Virus record (IMG/VR): IMGVR_UViG_3300025109_000077
Span: 1-22,155 of that record
Length of the DNA: 22,155 bases
Reading direction: 5' to 3' (one strand)
Source of the DNA: a virus
Shown: positions 1 through 5,802 of the stretch, piece by piece
Layout of the letters: every line of letters begins with the position of its first letter
Position numbering within the stretch: the stretch's first letter is position 1
The notes under the pieces: generated by a model
Database searches by the model: none
What the model was told of the DNA's origin: nothing
Seen by the model: the letters and a program-made list of their open reading frames with translations, nothing else
Made by a program: the position numbers and the translations under genes

Positions 1-135
1 CTTGAAGGTAATCTTGTATCCTTCGTCGAGGGCGCACTTAATTTTCTTTTCGGCTTCCTCCTTGTCCTCTACATCATCATAGATAAAACCTCCAACTTTT
101 TTTACTGTAGTTATTACAAATGAAGTCGTAGCCAT
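1..135 (-). CDS. hypothetical protein, N-terminal part (runs off left edge)
   Basis: An open frame of 45 codons starts at the ATG at 135 and is still open at base 1, so only the N-terminus is present. A GGAGGG ribosome binding site lies just upstream. The visible residues begin MATTSFVITTVKKVGG and continue into a Lys/Glu-rich stretch. The start codon overlaps the stop of the preceding gene by one base (TGATG), which implies translational coupling. No family is recognised. Confidence 0.6.
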   Translation of the reverse strand, partial: MATTSFVITTVKKVGGFIYDDVEDKEEAEKKIKCALDEGYKITFK

Positions 136-374
136 CACTGTCCCTCCTTCTTAAGAAGATTGTCGGATATAAAGGTCATCCCCTCCGCCTGTAGTCTGTC
201 TATCAATAGTACAGTGTCCTTCGGTGGTTGTGGAGGATGTCCACAGTAACCATCTATGTAACCATTGAATGCATTGATATCAGGTATAGTGTTAGGGAGG
301 TTGCACTCCTTCCCTTCCTTCTTATCAGTCAATCCATAAAAGTAATGTATGTGATATTGTTTATTCATCGTCAT
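135..374 (-). CDS. hypothetical 79-aa protein
   Basis: The frame is open upstream to 524, but the only start with a ribosome binding site (GGAAGGAGGC directly before the ATG) is at 374, giving MTMNKQYHIHYFYG. The protein is soluble, with a Tyr/His-rich N-terminus and a PPQPPKD segment in the middle. It overlaps the end of the upstream gene by 14 bases and touches the next start codon, so it sits inside a coupled operon. Function is unknown. Confidence 0.65.
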   Translation of the reverse strand: MTMNKQYHIHYFYGLTDKKEGKECNLPNTIPDINAFNGYIDGYCGHPPQPPKDTVLLIDRLQAEGMTFISDNLLKKEGQ

Positions 375-696
375 GCCTCCTTCCCTTGTTTGGATGTCTA
401 ACCTCCACATCGAAGAAATCACACAGCACACGCTGTACTTCCTCCTCCTTGCTGTAGTCGGTATAAAATAATTCTTCCCTCTGTGACGTATCCATTCTTC
501 TAAACTTCCTCTGTGCTGATGCAAATTCCTGTTTGCGTATCAGGACAAGTAATTGACTAAACTGTTCCCTATCCTCCATGTATATGTCAGATATTTCCTC
601 CTCCTTTACATCGTTAGCCAATCGTTTATAGTTGTCCATAGTCTTGAGGATTGCTAGTTCTACTATCATTTGGTCATGCATATTAAGGTTTCTCAT
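361..696 (-). CDS. hypothetical 111-aa charged helical protein
   Basis: The start at 696 follows GGAGGGAATCGG, a leader shared with other minus-strand genes here. The product is rich in Glu, Lys, Arg and Leu, looks mostly helical and lacks cysteine clusters or membrane segments. The leader carries one copy of the GGTGGCAGA/CCTCCC element at 718-735. No family is recognised; it is likely one of the small early phage genes. Confidence 0.65.
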   Translation of the reverse strand: MRNLNMHDQMIVELAILKTMDNYKRLANDVKEEEISDIYMEDREQFSQLLVLIRKQEFASAQRKFRRMDTSQREELFYTDYSKEEEVQRVLCDFFDVEVRHPNKGRRHDDE

Positions 697-712
697 CCGA
701 TTCCCTCCATTA

Positions 713-740
713 GGTCTGGTGGCAGATAGCCTCCCAGACC
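713..740 (-). promoter_or_regulatory. leader element copy 1 (GGGAGG-N3-TCTGCCACC)
   Basis: On the plus strand GGTGGCAGA (718-726) is followed after three bases by CCTCCC (730-735). The outer arms GGTCTGG (713-719 region) and CCAGACC (734-740) are perfectly complementary, so the transcript of the minus-strand operon can fold into a stem-loop. The TCTGCCACC end lies 22 bases upstream of the ATG at 696. The role is inferred to be translational or processing control. Confidence 0.5.
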
Positions 741-755
741 CTCATAAGGTTAGTG

Positions 756-1112
756 TTACTTTTTAATAATTATGATAGAGGTCTGGTCTTCAAAGGTGCT
801 AATCCTGTCTAAGTCCTCTATCCCTATAGCCTTCTCCGCATCCTTAACCTTAACACTAATACAATTAAGGAAAGTCTGTGCGGATACCTTATTAGAGAAC
901 TTCTTTACATTGACAGTTCTCACTTGCTTCTCTATCTGTTCAACTCCTTCATCATACATACCAAACATTTTCTTAACTGTCCTGTTGGCAAAGAGGGTAT
1001 CAAACCTAGATTTGATTCCTTCAATCTCCTTCTTGATTCGTTTTTCTTCCCTCTTAAGGTTCAAATAATAATCAACTGTCTTTCTAACGGATGTTCCTTT
1101 TAACGTATGCAT
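756..1112 (-). CDS. hypothetical 118-aa Lys-rich coiled-coil-like protein
   Basis: The ATG at 1112 has the leader AAGGAGGAATCGAAA, almost the same as that of the gene starting at 4896. Residues about 15-45 are dense in Lys, Arg and Glu and could form a coiled coil. The C-terminus ends in four isoleucines and two lysines. No domain is recognised. Confidence 0.65.
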   Translation of the reverse strand: MHTLKGTSVRKTVDYYLNLKREEKRIKKEIEGIKSRFDTLFANRTVKKMFGMYDEGVEQIEKQVRTVNVKKFSNKVSAQTFLNCISVKVKDAEKAIGIEDLDRISTFEDQTSIIIIKK

Positions 1113-1151
1113 TTTCGATTCCTCCTTCTACTACAAGTTAACGATATAAAA

Positions 1152-1589
1152 TTACCTTCCTAAAACAATCTTATCGAATCCCATTGTCTCCGTCATGTAT
1201 CGTGTACCATCTGGAGCCACGATAACATCACCGATGGACATGGAGGTATGGTCTGTCCCTGATTCTTTTATCAGGTCATTCATCTCCCCATTGGGACTCC
1301 ATCGCACATTCATTATCATCCAGATGTCCTCAAACCTAGCATAGACATTCTCACTATGGTTAGCAAAGTAAACCTTTGCTACCTTGTGGTGTGTCTCCGT
1401 CAGGTCTTCTGGAGGGTTAGGTGGTTCATTGTCCCCGAAGTACGGTTTGAATTCCTTTGCATACCATACCTCCCAGACAGGGTTAGTAAACCCCCTTCGT
1501 TCCTCTAGGTCTATGTCCTCCGATACAGAAATGTGTAAGTTCTCCAACACTTCGCCTGTTGGTAGTTCTATTATATATGCTACATTCAT
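1152..1589 (-). CDS. hypothetical 145-aa protein
   Basis: The start at 1589 is preceded by AAGGAGAATCAAA. The N-terminus reads MNVAYIIELPTGEVLE and a NEPPNPPEDLTE segment follows near residues 54-65. The chain is acidic, with several aromatic residues and no cysteines or membrane helices, so it is probably a small soluble globular protein. Neighbours are other unknown small genes of the same operon. No family is recognised. Confidence 0.65.
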   Translation of the reverse strand: MNVAYIIELPTGEVLENLHISVSEDIDLEERRGFTNPVWEVWYAKEFKPYFGDNEPPNPPEDLTETHHKVAKVYFANHSENVYARFEDIWMIMNVRWSPNGEMNDLIKESGTDHTSMSIGDVIVAPDGTRYMTETMGFDKIVLGR

Positions 1590-1642
1590 TTTGATTCTCC
1601 TTCCTAAAAGTTAAAAAATAGTAGATGTTAATTATGTATGTA

Positions 1643-1813
1643 TTATAACACTACCTCACTTTCTCTCAACAGTTTTAGAACCCACCGCAAAGTTTGTATC
1701 TCTTGTATTACAATTTTTCTCTCCTCTACATTAGAAGGTTGATACTTCATATCATCCCTCACATCTTTCAAAAATTTTATGTGCTCTTTTATTTCCTTTC
1801 TTGCCTTTTTCAT
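1643..1813 (-). CDS. hypothetical 56-aa basic helical protein
   Basis: This short frame runs from the ATG at 1813, which overlaps the stop of the GP88-like gene (TAATG), to a TAA at 1643. It has a ribosome binding site, GGGAGGG, seven bases upstream. The product begins MKKARKEIKEHIKFLKDV and is highly charged and helical throughout, with Leu/Ile repeats that suggest a short coiled coil. The strong SD, coupled start and leader element copy 2 support it as real. Function is unknown. Confidence 0.6.
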   Translation of the reverse strand: MKKARKEIKEHIKFLKDVRDDMKYQPSNVEERKIVIQEIQTLRWVLKLLRESEVVL

Positions 1814-2445
1814 TACGCTACCCTCCCTTGCTTGGTGGCAGAAGATTTCCTCCCACCCTTCAATAAGATTAGGGCTATATTGCCATTGCCCTCTTTGGCT
1901 GTCCTCATTGCTAACAGGTCTGACTTACTACAGTCTGTATAATCGTCTGGGATGTCCTCCTTGCTGTTGAAGATTGTAGCATGAGGTTTACGCTTGTTTA
2001 TTGGATACTTCCCTCCATCCGAATGTATTACAACAGTGTTAGGAAGTTTCTCCCATCCTGTCCAATCCAGTGAAGTAGATTTGGTATACATAAAGAACTC
2101 CACCTGAGGGACTTGCCTTGCTATTTCAACAAGCTTTTCGAGATACCCTTGTGAATAAACATCTCCACTTACATGCCATCTCACATACTTAATGTGTTTG
2201 CCTTTGTGTTTTCTTATAGTCAACTCCTTCACAGCCACAGGCACAAAGCACTCCGACAGAGATAGTTTTAATCTTTCTTGATATCCCTCCTGTACGTTGG
2301 GGAAAGTAAAATTTCCTACTCTTGCCAAACAGATAGACTTGCAGAAAGCAGTACAGCCTATGCAAGTATCAACGGCAGGGAGGCTACTACTGTAAATGTC
2401 CTCCTTGTCATGCTTACTGTTTTTCTTTCCAAATAGATATTGCAT
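1813..2445 (-). CDS. GP88 family protein (phage gene product 88-like, Cys4 cluster)
   Basis: The 210-residue product matches my memory of the phage GP88 family. It has an N-terminal cysteine cluster C28-x2-C31-x3-C35-x3-C39, a core VRWHVSGDVYSQGY (about 88-101), a hydrophobic strand and a YTKS motif (120-123). The family is common in phages and mobile elements and its biochemical role is not settled; the cysteines could bind a metal or iron-sulfur cluster. The C-terminal Cys-rich motif seen in many members is not apparent, with only C172 present. The start at 2445 has AAGGAGGAATCGG and leader element copy 3. The gene overlaps the start of the next gene. Family assignment is fairly sure; function is not. 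Confidence 0.75.
   Translation of the reverse strand: MQYLFGKKNSKHDKEDIYSSSLPAVDTCIGCTAFCKSICLARVGNFTFPNVQEGYQERLKLSLSECFVPVAVKELTIRKHKGKHIKYVRWHVSGDVYSQGYLEKLVEIARQVPQVEFFMYTKSTSLDWTGWEKLPNTVVIHSDGGKYPINKRKPHATIFNSKEDIPDDYTDCSKSDLLAMRTAKEGNGNIALILLKGGRKSSATKQGRVA
1834..1854 (-). promoter_or_regulatory. leader element copy 2 (inside the GP88-like 3' end)
   Basis: GGTGGCAGA (1834-1842), six bases, then CCTCCC (1849-1854) on the plus strand. The element is 21 bases upstream of the ATG at 1813 and overlaps the last codons of the GP88-like gene, so those C-terminal residues (GGRKSSATKQGRVA) are shaped by the leader of the next gene. A short GGTGG/CCACC stem is possible. Confidence 0.45.
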
Positions 2446-2465
2446 CCGATTCCTCCTTCAGGGTT

Positions 2466-2490
2466 GGTGGCAGAAAACACCTCCCAGACC
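2466..2490 (-). promoter_or_regulatory. leader element copy 3
   Basis: GGTGGCAGA (2466-2474), five bases, then CCTCCC (2480-2485), continuing AGACCCTCA exactly as in copy 1. The flanking GGGTTGG and CCAGACCC can pair with one bulge. It is 21 bases upstream of the GP88-like ATG at 2445. Confidence 0.5.
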
Positions 2491-2499
2491 CTCAAATGG

Positions 2500-2733
2500 T
2501 TAAATAAACATTATACCAACTTGGTAAGGCGCATCTCCACCAGTGTTTGCTAGTTTAGCCCTCTTAAGGGCTTGCGCCTCAGTCCTATAACAATGAACCT
2601 TCTCTTGCTCCTTGCCTATGTAATCAGTGTGGAAGAAATGTCGTCCACCCCTCCCTAGCACTTGCATATTAAACTGTCCTGAATGTTCGTCTATCCTACA
2701 ACTGAATATAAAATATTTTCTTGCTGTCCTCAT
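2500..2733 (-). CDS. hypothetical 77-aa protein
   Basis: The ATG at 2733 lies behind AAAGGAGGAGACAA and overlaps the stop of the 44-aa gene upstream. The product starts MRTARKYFIFSCRIDEHSG, has a short GRGGRHFFHTDY segment and ends in a hydrophobic tail (YQVGIMFI). It may be a small beta-rich soluble protein. No family is recognised. Confidence 0.6.
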   Translation of the reverse strand: MRTARKYFIFSCRIDEHSGQFNMQVLGRGGRHFFHTDYIGKEQEKVHCYRTEAQALKRAKLANTGGDAPYQVGIMFI

Positions 2734-2864
2734 TTGTCTCCTCCTTTAGGTTCAGGTTCGTAGTCCTCTAGGTCTATGCCATAACGATTTTCAAAGTCTC
2801 CAACAAAGTCTATTAATTCCTGTACTTCTCTTTCCTGTTGAATTATTTTAGCTTCCATAACCAT
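2730..2864 (-). CDS. hypothetical 44-aa acidic protein
   Basis: The frame starts at the ATG at 2864 with GGAGGAATATAAT upstream and stops at 2730, overlapping the next start (ATGA). The product begins MVMEAKIIQQEREVQELI, is helical and acidic, and ends EPEPKGGDK. The good SD and coupled stop support translation. Function is unknown. Confidence 0.55.
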   Translation of the reverse strand: MVMEAKIIQQEREVQELIDFVGDFENRYGIDLEDYEPEPKGGDK

Positions 2865-2891
2865 ATTATATTCCTCCATGTGTTAATTAAA

Positions 2892-3083
2892 CTACAAGTT
2901 CTTTAAACATTTCTTGCAACAGTATGCTGGATGCTTTTTGTATAGTTCCAAGAATGTATCTCTTTCATAAACTTCGTAATATGTTACAGTACCCCGACTC
3001 TTGAAAACACCAACACAACTTGCATCGTTGTATCTAAGGCTTGACTTATCTGTTACATCGGTTTTTAAATGGACTTTACTCAT
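2892..3083 (-). CDS. hypothetical 63-aa protein with C-terminal cysteines
   Basis: The start at 3083 follows AAAAAGGAGATGAGAAG. The last residues, HPAYCCKKCLKNL, hold a CxxC-type cluster that could bind metal together with C23. It lies directly downstream of repeat copy A and its stem-loop, so it may be an independently controlled cistron. No family is recognised. Confidence 0.55.
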   Translation of the reverse strand: MSKVHLKTDVTDKSSLRYNDASCVGVFKSRGTVTYYEVYERDTFLELYKKHPAYCCKKCLKNL

Positions 3084-3116
3084 CTTCTCATCTCCTTTTT
3101 GTTAAAATTAAAAATA

Positions 3117-3200
3117 AGTAACCATCCCCACTCTCCGTAGAGAGTGGAGGGGATACTCTTGGAAATCTCTTACGGTGTAAGTTTCTCTGAAGCCCTGTTA
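3117..3200 (-). repeat. 84-bp direct repeat, copy A, with stem-loop
   Basis: This stretch is identical to 3914-3997 except for one base. It contains a hairpin at 3126-3150: CCACTCTC, loop CGTA, GAGAGTGG, extended by a CC/GG pair. On the transcribed minus strand the hairpin is followed by GGTTACTTATTTTTAATTTT, so it could be a weak intrinsic terminator or an RNA processing site between cistrons. Confidence 0.7.
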
Positions 3201-3500
3201 TTGGTTATGATGCCTGTCCCATGCTATCTTAGCCTCTTGCTGGGTCTTTATGGCATCCCTCGCAACCATTGTCAAATGGTCATCTACCTGTTCAACTATA
3301 GTGATGTATCTCTGTGGGTCATCCTTGTACTTCTCAATCACATCCCTCTGCAAGAGGGACAGTCTGGTAATTAAAGATTGTACACCAGACTCCAGACTTC
3401 TAAGCACTTCATCTTCCTCCTTTGGTCGTGCATCTGTTTCTACTTCAAATCCAACTATTGCATTCTTACAAGGTATCCTCTGGTTTATTTCATTTAACAT
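3198..3500 (-). CDS. hypothetical 100-aa helical protein
   Basis: The frame is open from 3545, but those first codons are the GGTTAGGGAGGGG leader element. The ATG at 3500 has AGAAGGAGGACTAAA upstream and is the better start. The product begins MLNEINQRIPCKNAIVGFEV and continues as an amphipathic, Glu/Arg-rich helical region. No domain is recognised. Its stop overlaps the edge of repeat copy A. Confidence 0.6.
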   Translation of the reverse strand: MLNEINQRIPCKNAIVGFEVETDARPKEEDEVLRSLESGVQSLITRLSLLQRDVIEKYKDDPQRYITIVEQVDDHLTMVARDAIKTQQEAKIAWDRHHNQ

Positions 3501-3519
3501 TTTAGTCCTCCTTCTGGGT

Positions 3520-3538
3520 GGTGGCAGAAACCCCTCCC
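3520..3538 (-). promoter_or_regulatory. leader element copy 4
   Basis: GGTGGCAGA (3520-3528), four bases, then CCTCCC (3533-3538) on the plus strand. It is 20 bases upstream of the ATG at 3500, the same placement as copies 1-3. Confidence 0.45.
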
Positions 3539-3592
3539 TAACCATTCTTTTTCTCCTGTAAAATTAAACTGTGTTAAAAATATAAAGTGCTC

Positions 3593-3630
3593 CCCCCCAC
3601 CCTCCGTAGAGAGTGGAGGGGATACTCTTA
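3593..3630 (-). terminator. stem-loop related to the 84-bp repeat, possible terminator
   Basis: The hairpin core (CCACCCTC, CGTA, GAGAGTGG with one mismatch, then AGGGG) and the following GATACTCTTA match repeat copies A and B, but the rest of the repeat is absent. On the minus strand it follows the stop of the 81-aa gene at 3628 and is followed by TTTATATTTTT about nine bases on. This position fits a weak terminator or processing hairpin. Confidence 0.4.
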
Positions 3631-3873
3631 ATAGTCTGAATCATCTGGTAGATGGTCAAACGAGTTCTCAGGTTGTAACATTGAATGAGACAACCCAGCG
3701 TCAGGATATGCTTTTTCTGCCTCTTCAAGACTGTAAAACGCATCGAGAAAGTTTTTTCTTGTCTGTCCTGCTAACACTGAACTGTGTGGATATTCGTCAT
3801 ACCCATAAACAACAAACCTACCATCCTGCTTTTCTATAATGTCCAACCAATCATACTTTTTCTCTTCCCTCAT
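3628..3873 (-). CDS. hypothetical 81-aa acidic protein
   Basis: The ATG at 3873 is preceded by AAAAAAGGAGATGAGATT, a leader shared with the gene at 3083. The product begins MREEKKYDWLDIIEKQDGRF, is rich in Asp, Glu and Tyr, and ends DHLPDDSDY. The strong negative charge and small size resemble many phage host-takeover or anti-defence proteins, but that is only a resemblance. No family is recognised. Confidence 0.6.
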   Translation of the reverse strand: MREEKKYDWLDIIEKQDGRFVVYGYDEYPHSSVLAGQTRKNFLDAFYSLEEAEKAYPDAGLSHSMLQPENSFDHLPDDSDY

Positions 3874-3913
3874 AATCTCATCTCCTTTTTTACTGCCTGT
3901 TATAAAAATAAAA

Positions 3914-3997
3914 AGTAACCATCCCCACTCTCCGTAGAGAGTGGAGGGGATACTCTTAGAAATCTCTTACGGTGTAAGTTTCTCTGAAGCCCTGTTA
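3914..3997 (-). repeat. 84-bp direct repeat, copy B, with stem-loop
   Basis: This is the second copy of 3117-3200, with one difference. The hairpin is at 3923-3947. The repeat covers the last codons of the 60-aa gene ending at 3967 (ending EKLTP), whereas in copy A the same bases are non-coding after the stop. The repeat may therefore have moved with a gene 3' end. Confidence 0.7.
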
Positions 3998-4149
3998 ATA
4001 ATATCCTTCATCGTTTCTTTAACTTCTGATAATTTACAAAACACTTCCTCATATTCTTCTCCTTCAAAGTTTATTGCCAATGAATGAATACAATTAAAAT
4101 GTTCCTTCCATTCTTTTACAAATTGCTCTTTCGTATTTGCTATTCTCAT
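3967..4149 (-). CDS. hypothetical 60-aa helical protein
   Basis: The start at 4149 has AAAAGGAGAAGAGAGA upstream. The product begins MRIANTKEQFVKEWKEHFNC and looks all-helical and acidic. Its last ten codons lie in repeat copy B, so the C-terminus may be a recombination product. No family is recognised. Confidence 0.55.
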   Translation of the reverse strand: MRIANTKEQFVKEWKEHFNCIHSLAINFEGEEYEEVFCKLSEVKETMKDIINRASEKLTP

Positions 4150-4194
4150 TCTCTCTTCTCCTTTTGTTAAAAAAGTTGTGTGCGTGTAAAAACA

Positions 4195-4464
4195 TTAAGA
4201 TAGGTTCGGAGGGTATTTTGATGTATAGACATTTCCCTCTTCCAATATCTTTACTATTTCCTCAGCGTTATTCATGTCATGTACATTAGCACCAAATTCG
4301 ATAACAATATCTCTTAGTCCTATATTCCCTAAACTTTTCCTGACGATGTACGCATTAGTCATTCCTCCACTATGTCGTACAGTAATCATTGTTCCCTTTC
4401 CTACATTCTGATAAAGTAATTGTTCCTTTGGACTACCACTTACGTCTTCTCCTTGCTTAAACAT
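4195..4464 (-). CDS. hypothetical 89-aa protein
   Basis: The frame opens at 4479, but the ATG at 4464 has GGGAGGAAGAAAA before it and is the likely start (MFKQGEDVSGSPKEQ). The middle, GKGTMITVRHSGGMTNAY, and the alternating hydrophobic pattern suggest a small beta-sheet fold. It overlaps the upstream gene by eight bases. Function is unknown. Confidence 0.6.
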   Translation of the reverse strand: MFKQGEDVSGSPKEQLLYQNVGKGTMITVRHSGGMTNAYIVRKSLGNIGLRDIVIEFGANVHDMNNAEEIVKILEEGNVYTSKYPPNLS

Positions 4465-4651
4465 TTTTCTTCCTCCCACTTAAAAGGTTTTTGTAATAGG
4501 TTTGTAGTTCGTGTACTTTCTTATATCTCAACTCCCTTTGCTTAGTAGTAACATCATCCATCGTTCCTCCCTGATGCAACACTTCTATCATTATGCGTGT
4601 TCTTAAATCTCCCCTCCTTGACCTTTCAGCAATCCCACTTCCTAAAGCCAT
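4457..4651 (-). CDS. hypothetical 64-aa basic protein
   Basis: The ATG at 4651 overlaps the preceding stop (TAATG) and follows AAGGAGGAAGAT. The product is basic, with many Arg and Lys residues and a final SGRKKNV. It might bind nucleic acid, but no motif proves this. Confidence 0.55.
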   Translation of the reverse strand: MALGSGIAERSRRGDLRTRIMIEVLHQGGTMDDVTTKQRELRYKKVHELQTYYKNLLSGRKKNV

Positions 4652-4896
4652 TATCTTCCTCCTTCTTGTCTTGCGTAGTCATCAAAACCTACGGCATCTT
4701 GTTCAGCTTCTTTTATTCCCTTGATTATGTCCTCCCCGAAGCACATAACCTCAGGGTCTCCATCAAAGAACCAACTCTTTAATACATTGTCAATCACAGC
4801 CCCAGACTTCCAGTATTCAGTATAGATAGCCTCATCATTGGGCATTAACTTATTCAACTCCCTTCCTATCATTACATCATTCCTTTGTACTTTCAT
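4651..4896 (-). CDS. hypothetical 81-aa acidic protein, first gene of the leftward operon
   Basis: The start at 4896 follows AAGGAGGAATCGGAA, a leader nearly identical to that of the gene at 1112. The product begins MKVQRNDVMIGRELNKLMPN and is acidic, with a SWFFDGDPEVMCFGED segment. It is the first clear gene after the divergent region, so the promoter of the leftward operon should lie upstream of it. No family is recognised. Confidence 0.6.
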   Translation of the reverse strand: MKVQRNDVMIGRELNKLMPNDEAIYTEYWKSGAVIDNVLKSWFFDGDPEVMCFGEDIIKGIKEAEQDAVGFDDYARQEGGR

Positions 4897-4928
4897 TTCC
4901 GATTCCTCCTTACTACAGGTTAAGTCTA

Positions 4929-4948
4929 CCCTCCCTGACGGTGGCAGA
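4929..4948 (-). promoter_or_regulatory. leader element copy 5 (degenerate order)
   Basis: GGTGGCAGA at 4940-4948 is preceded, rather than followed, by CCCTCCC (4929-4935). It is 44 bases upstream of the ATG at 4896, twice the usual distance, so it is a diverged or rearranged copy. Confidence 0.35.
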
Positions 4949-4975
4949 CAAATTTTAATAACAGTATTAGACTTA

Positions 4976-4994
4976 CTCCCTACGGTATAGGGAG
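4976..4994. promoter_or_regulatory. hairpin CTCCCTA/TAGGGAG
   Basis: CTCCCTA (4976-4982), loop CGGTA, TAGGGAG (4988-4994) form a perfect 7-bp stem. No T-tract follows on either strand, so it is not a standard intrinsic terminator. It lies in the leader of the leftward operon. Confidence 0.4.
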
Positions 4995-5008
4995 GAAGCC
5001 TGATGACG

Positions 5009-5044
5009 TTATACCCTCATAACATACAAAATCATCACAAGCAT
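5009..5044 (-). CDS. possible 11-aa leader peptide
   Basis: An ATG at 5044 is preceded by AAGGAGGTG, a near-perfect complement of the 16S rRNA 3' end, at four to five bases. It opens a frame coding MLVMILYVMRV before a TAA at 5009. The strength of the SD argues for ribosome binding, and a short hydrophobic leader peptide upstream of the leftward operon is plausible. It could also be chance. Confidence 0.3.
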   Translation of the reverse strand: MLVMILYVMRV

Positions 5045-5187
5045 AATGCACCTCCTTCCGTTCTAATAGTTAGAAAACAATTACTTCCTCCTTCACCTTA
5101 GATAGCTGGGCGAGCCATCAAAGTTTCTCCCCAATAGGGTAAAGGAGTCAGTGATTATTTGCTAGGTGATATCCATAGTTATTAGAT

Positions 5188-5221
5188 GGAGGACAATGTA
5201 CTGGATTATACATTGTCCTCC
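5188..5221. promoter_or_regulatory. 13-bp perfect stem-loop
   Basis: GGAGGACAATGTA (5188-5200), an eight-base loop, and TACATTGTCCTCC (5209-5221) are exactly complementary. It is the strongest hairpin in the divergent region. No T-tract follows on either strand. Read on the minus strand, the stem contains both an SD (AAGGAGG) and an ATG, which would be hidden in the folded RNA. An operator palindrome is the alternative. Confidence 0.6.
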
Positions 5222-5287
5222 TTACTATATCCCGACCTCACTTGATATTATGAAATGATGTTGTGGTGACTGTCCTCCCTGTCAGGT

Positions 5288-5306
5288 GGTGGCAGATGCC
5301 CCTCCC
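5288..5306 (-). promoter_or_regulatory. leader-type element copy 6
   Basis: GGTGGCAGA (5288-5296), TGCC, CCTCCC (5301-5306). Same orientation as copies 1-4, but no gene start follows at the usual distance on the minus strand. Confidence 0.4.
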
Positions 5307-5473
5307 TGTGGTCAACAGTTTCTTTTGATTTCAGATATGTGGTACTCCATGCGGTTCAGGATATTTGTATCTCCCAGTGAGATACCTTTTGGCTTGGTAG
5401 TCTTGTTAAGGCTTGCCTGTCAGGGATTGTTCTGCTCAGGACTTACTCCCCTCTGTCCCCTAGTGTCACCTGC

Positions 5474-5492
5474 GGTGGCAGATGACCCTCCC
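5474..5492 (-). promoter_or_regulatory. leader-type element copy 7
   Basis: GGTGGCAGA (5474-5482), TGAC, CCTCCC (5487-5492). The end of the element, CCCACAAC, can pair with GTTGTGGG near 5514-5521, an 8-bp stem. No gene start follows at the usual distance. Confidence 0.4.
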
Positions 5493-5733
5493 ACAACCCC
5501 CTCTGCGGTGTATGTTGTGGGTAGGACGATAATGGATACGTTTGCTGGGCTGGCCGACCTCCCAGACTCAAACTTTTTTCAGGTCTCCCTTCCCATCTGC
5601 GCCTACTTATAACGACTTTCAGAACCTAACAGGTTCAAGGGATGTTAGAAAACTATATCAAAGAACAGATGTTATTGTACAAAAAAGACCCATAGAAAAC
5701 AACGAAATACTAGTAAATATAGGGAAAAAGATT

Positions 5734-5768
5734 GATATGTGTCCTAAGTCCTTACATATCAAGGACTT
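5734..5768 (+). promoter_or_regulatory. potential H-type pseudoknot upstream of terS
   Basis: Two stems interleave: GATATGT (5734-5740) with ACATATC (5754-5760), and AAGTCCTT (5746-5753) with AAGGACTT (5761-5768). The second stem can be extended by GTGT/ACAC. They can form a pseudoknot or act as mutually exclusive hairpins. The structure ends 35 bases before the first terS start candidate, so it may regulate packaging gene expression. The role is inferred. Confidence 0.4.
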
Positions 5769-5802
5769 ACACACCAAAAAATAGCTTGATTTTTGACCCT
5801 CT

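Larger units (their letters stand above)
4897..5802. other. divergent intergenic region, hairpin-rich, no convincing gene
   Basis: About 900 bases separate the leftward and rightward gene sets. Frames of up to 108 codons exist, but they lack ribosome binding sites and run through repeat elements. The region holds three GGTGGCAGA copies, a 13-bp hairpin, smaller hairpins and a potential pseudoknot near terS. I found no clean TTGACA/TATAAT promoter on either strand. It is the logical place for divergent promoters and possibly an origin or operator, by position only. Confidence 0.6.

Noticed and set aside
375-524. N-terminal extension of the 79-aa gene
   Set aside because: It overlaps the upstream gene over 150 bases without an SD; the ATG at 374 has a strong SD.
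3501-3545. N-terminal extension MVREGFLPPPRRRTK of the 100-aa gene
   Set aside because: The codons are the repeated leader element, and the internal ATG at 3500 has a clear SD.
3117-3997. Possible CRISPR array from repeated hairpins
   Set aside because: There are only two full copies about 800 bases apart with genes in between, no regular short spacers and no cas genes.
4976-5221. Intrinsic terminators in the divergent region
   Set aside because: The hairpins at 4976-4994 and 5188-5221 are strong, but neither is followed by a T-tract on either strand.
5286-5612. 108-codon plus-strand frame in the divergent region
   Set aside because: It has no ribosome binding site, begins inside a GGTGGCAGA element and is shaped by repeats (VADAPP and VADDPP come from two element copies).
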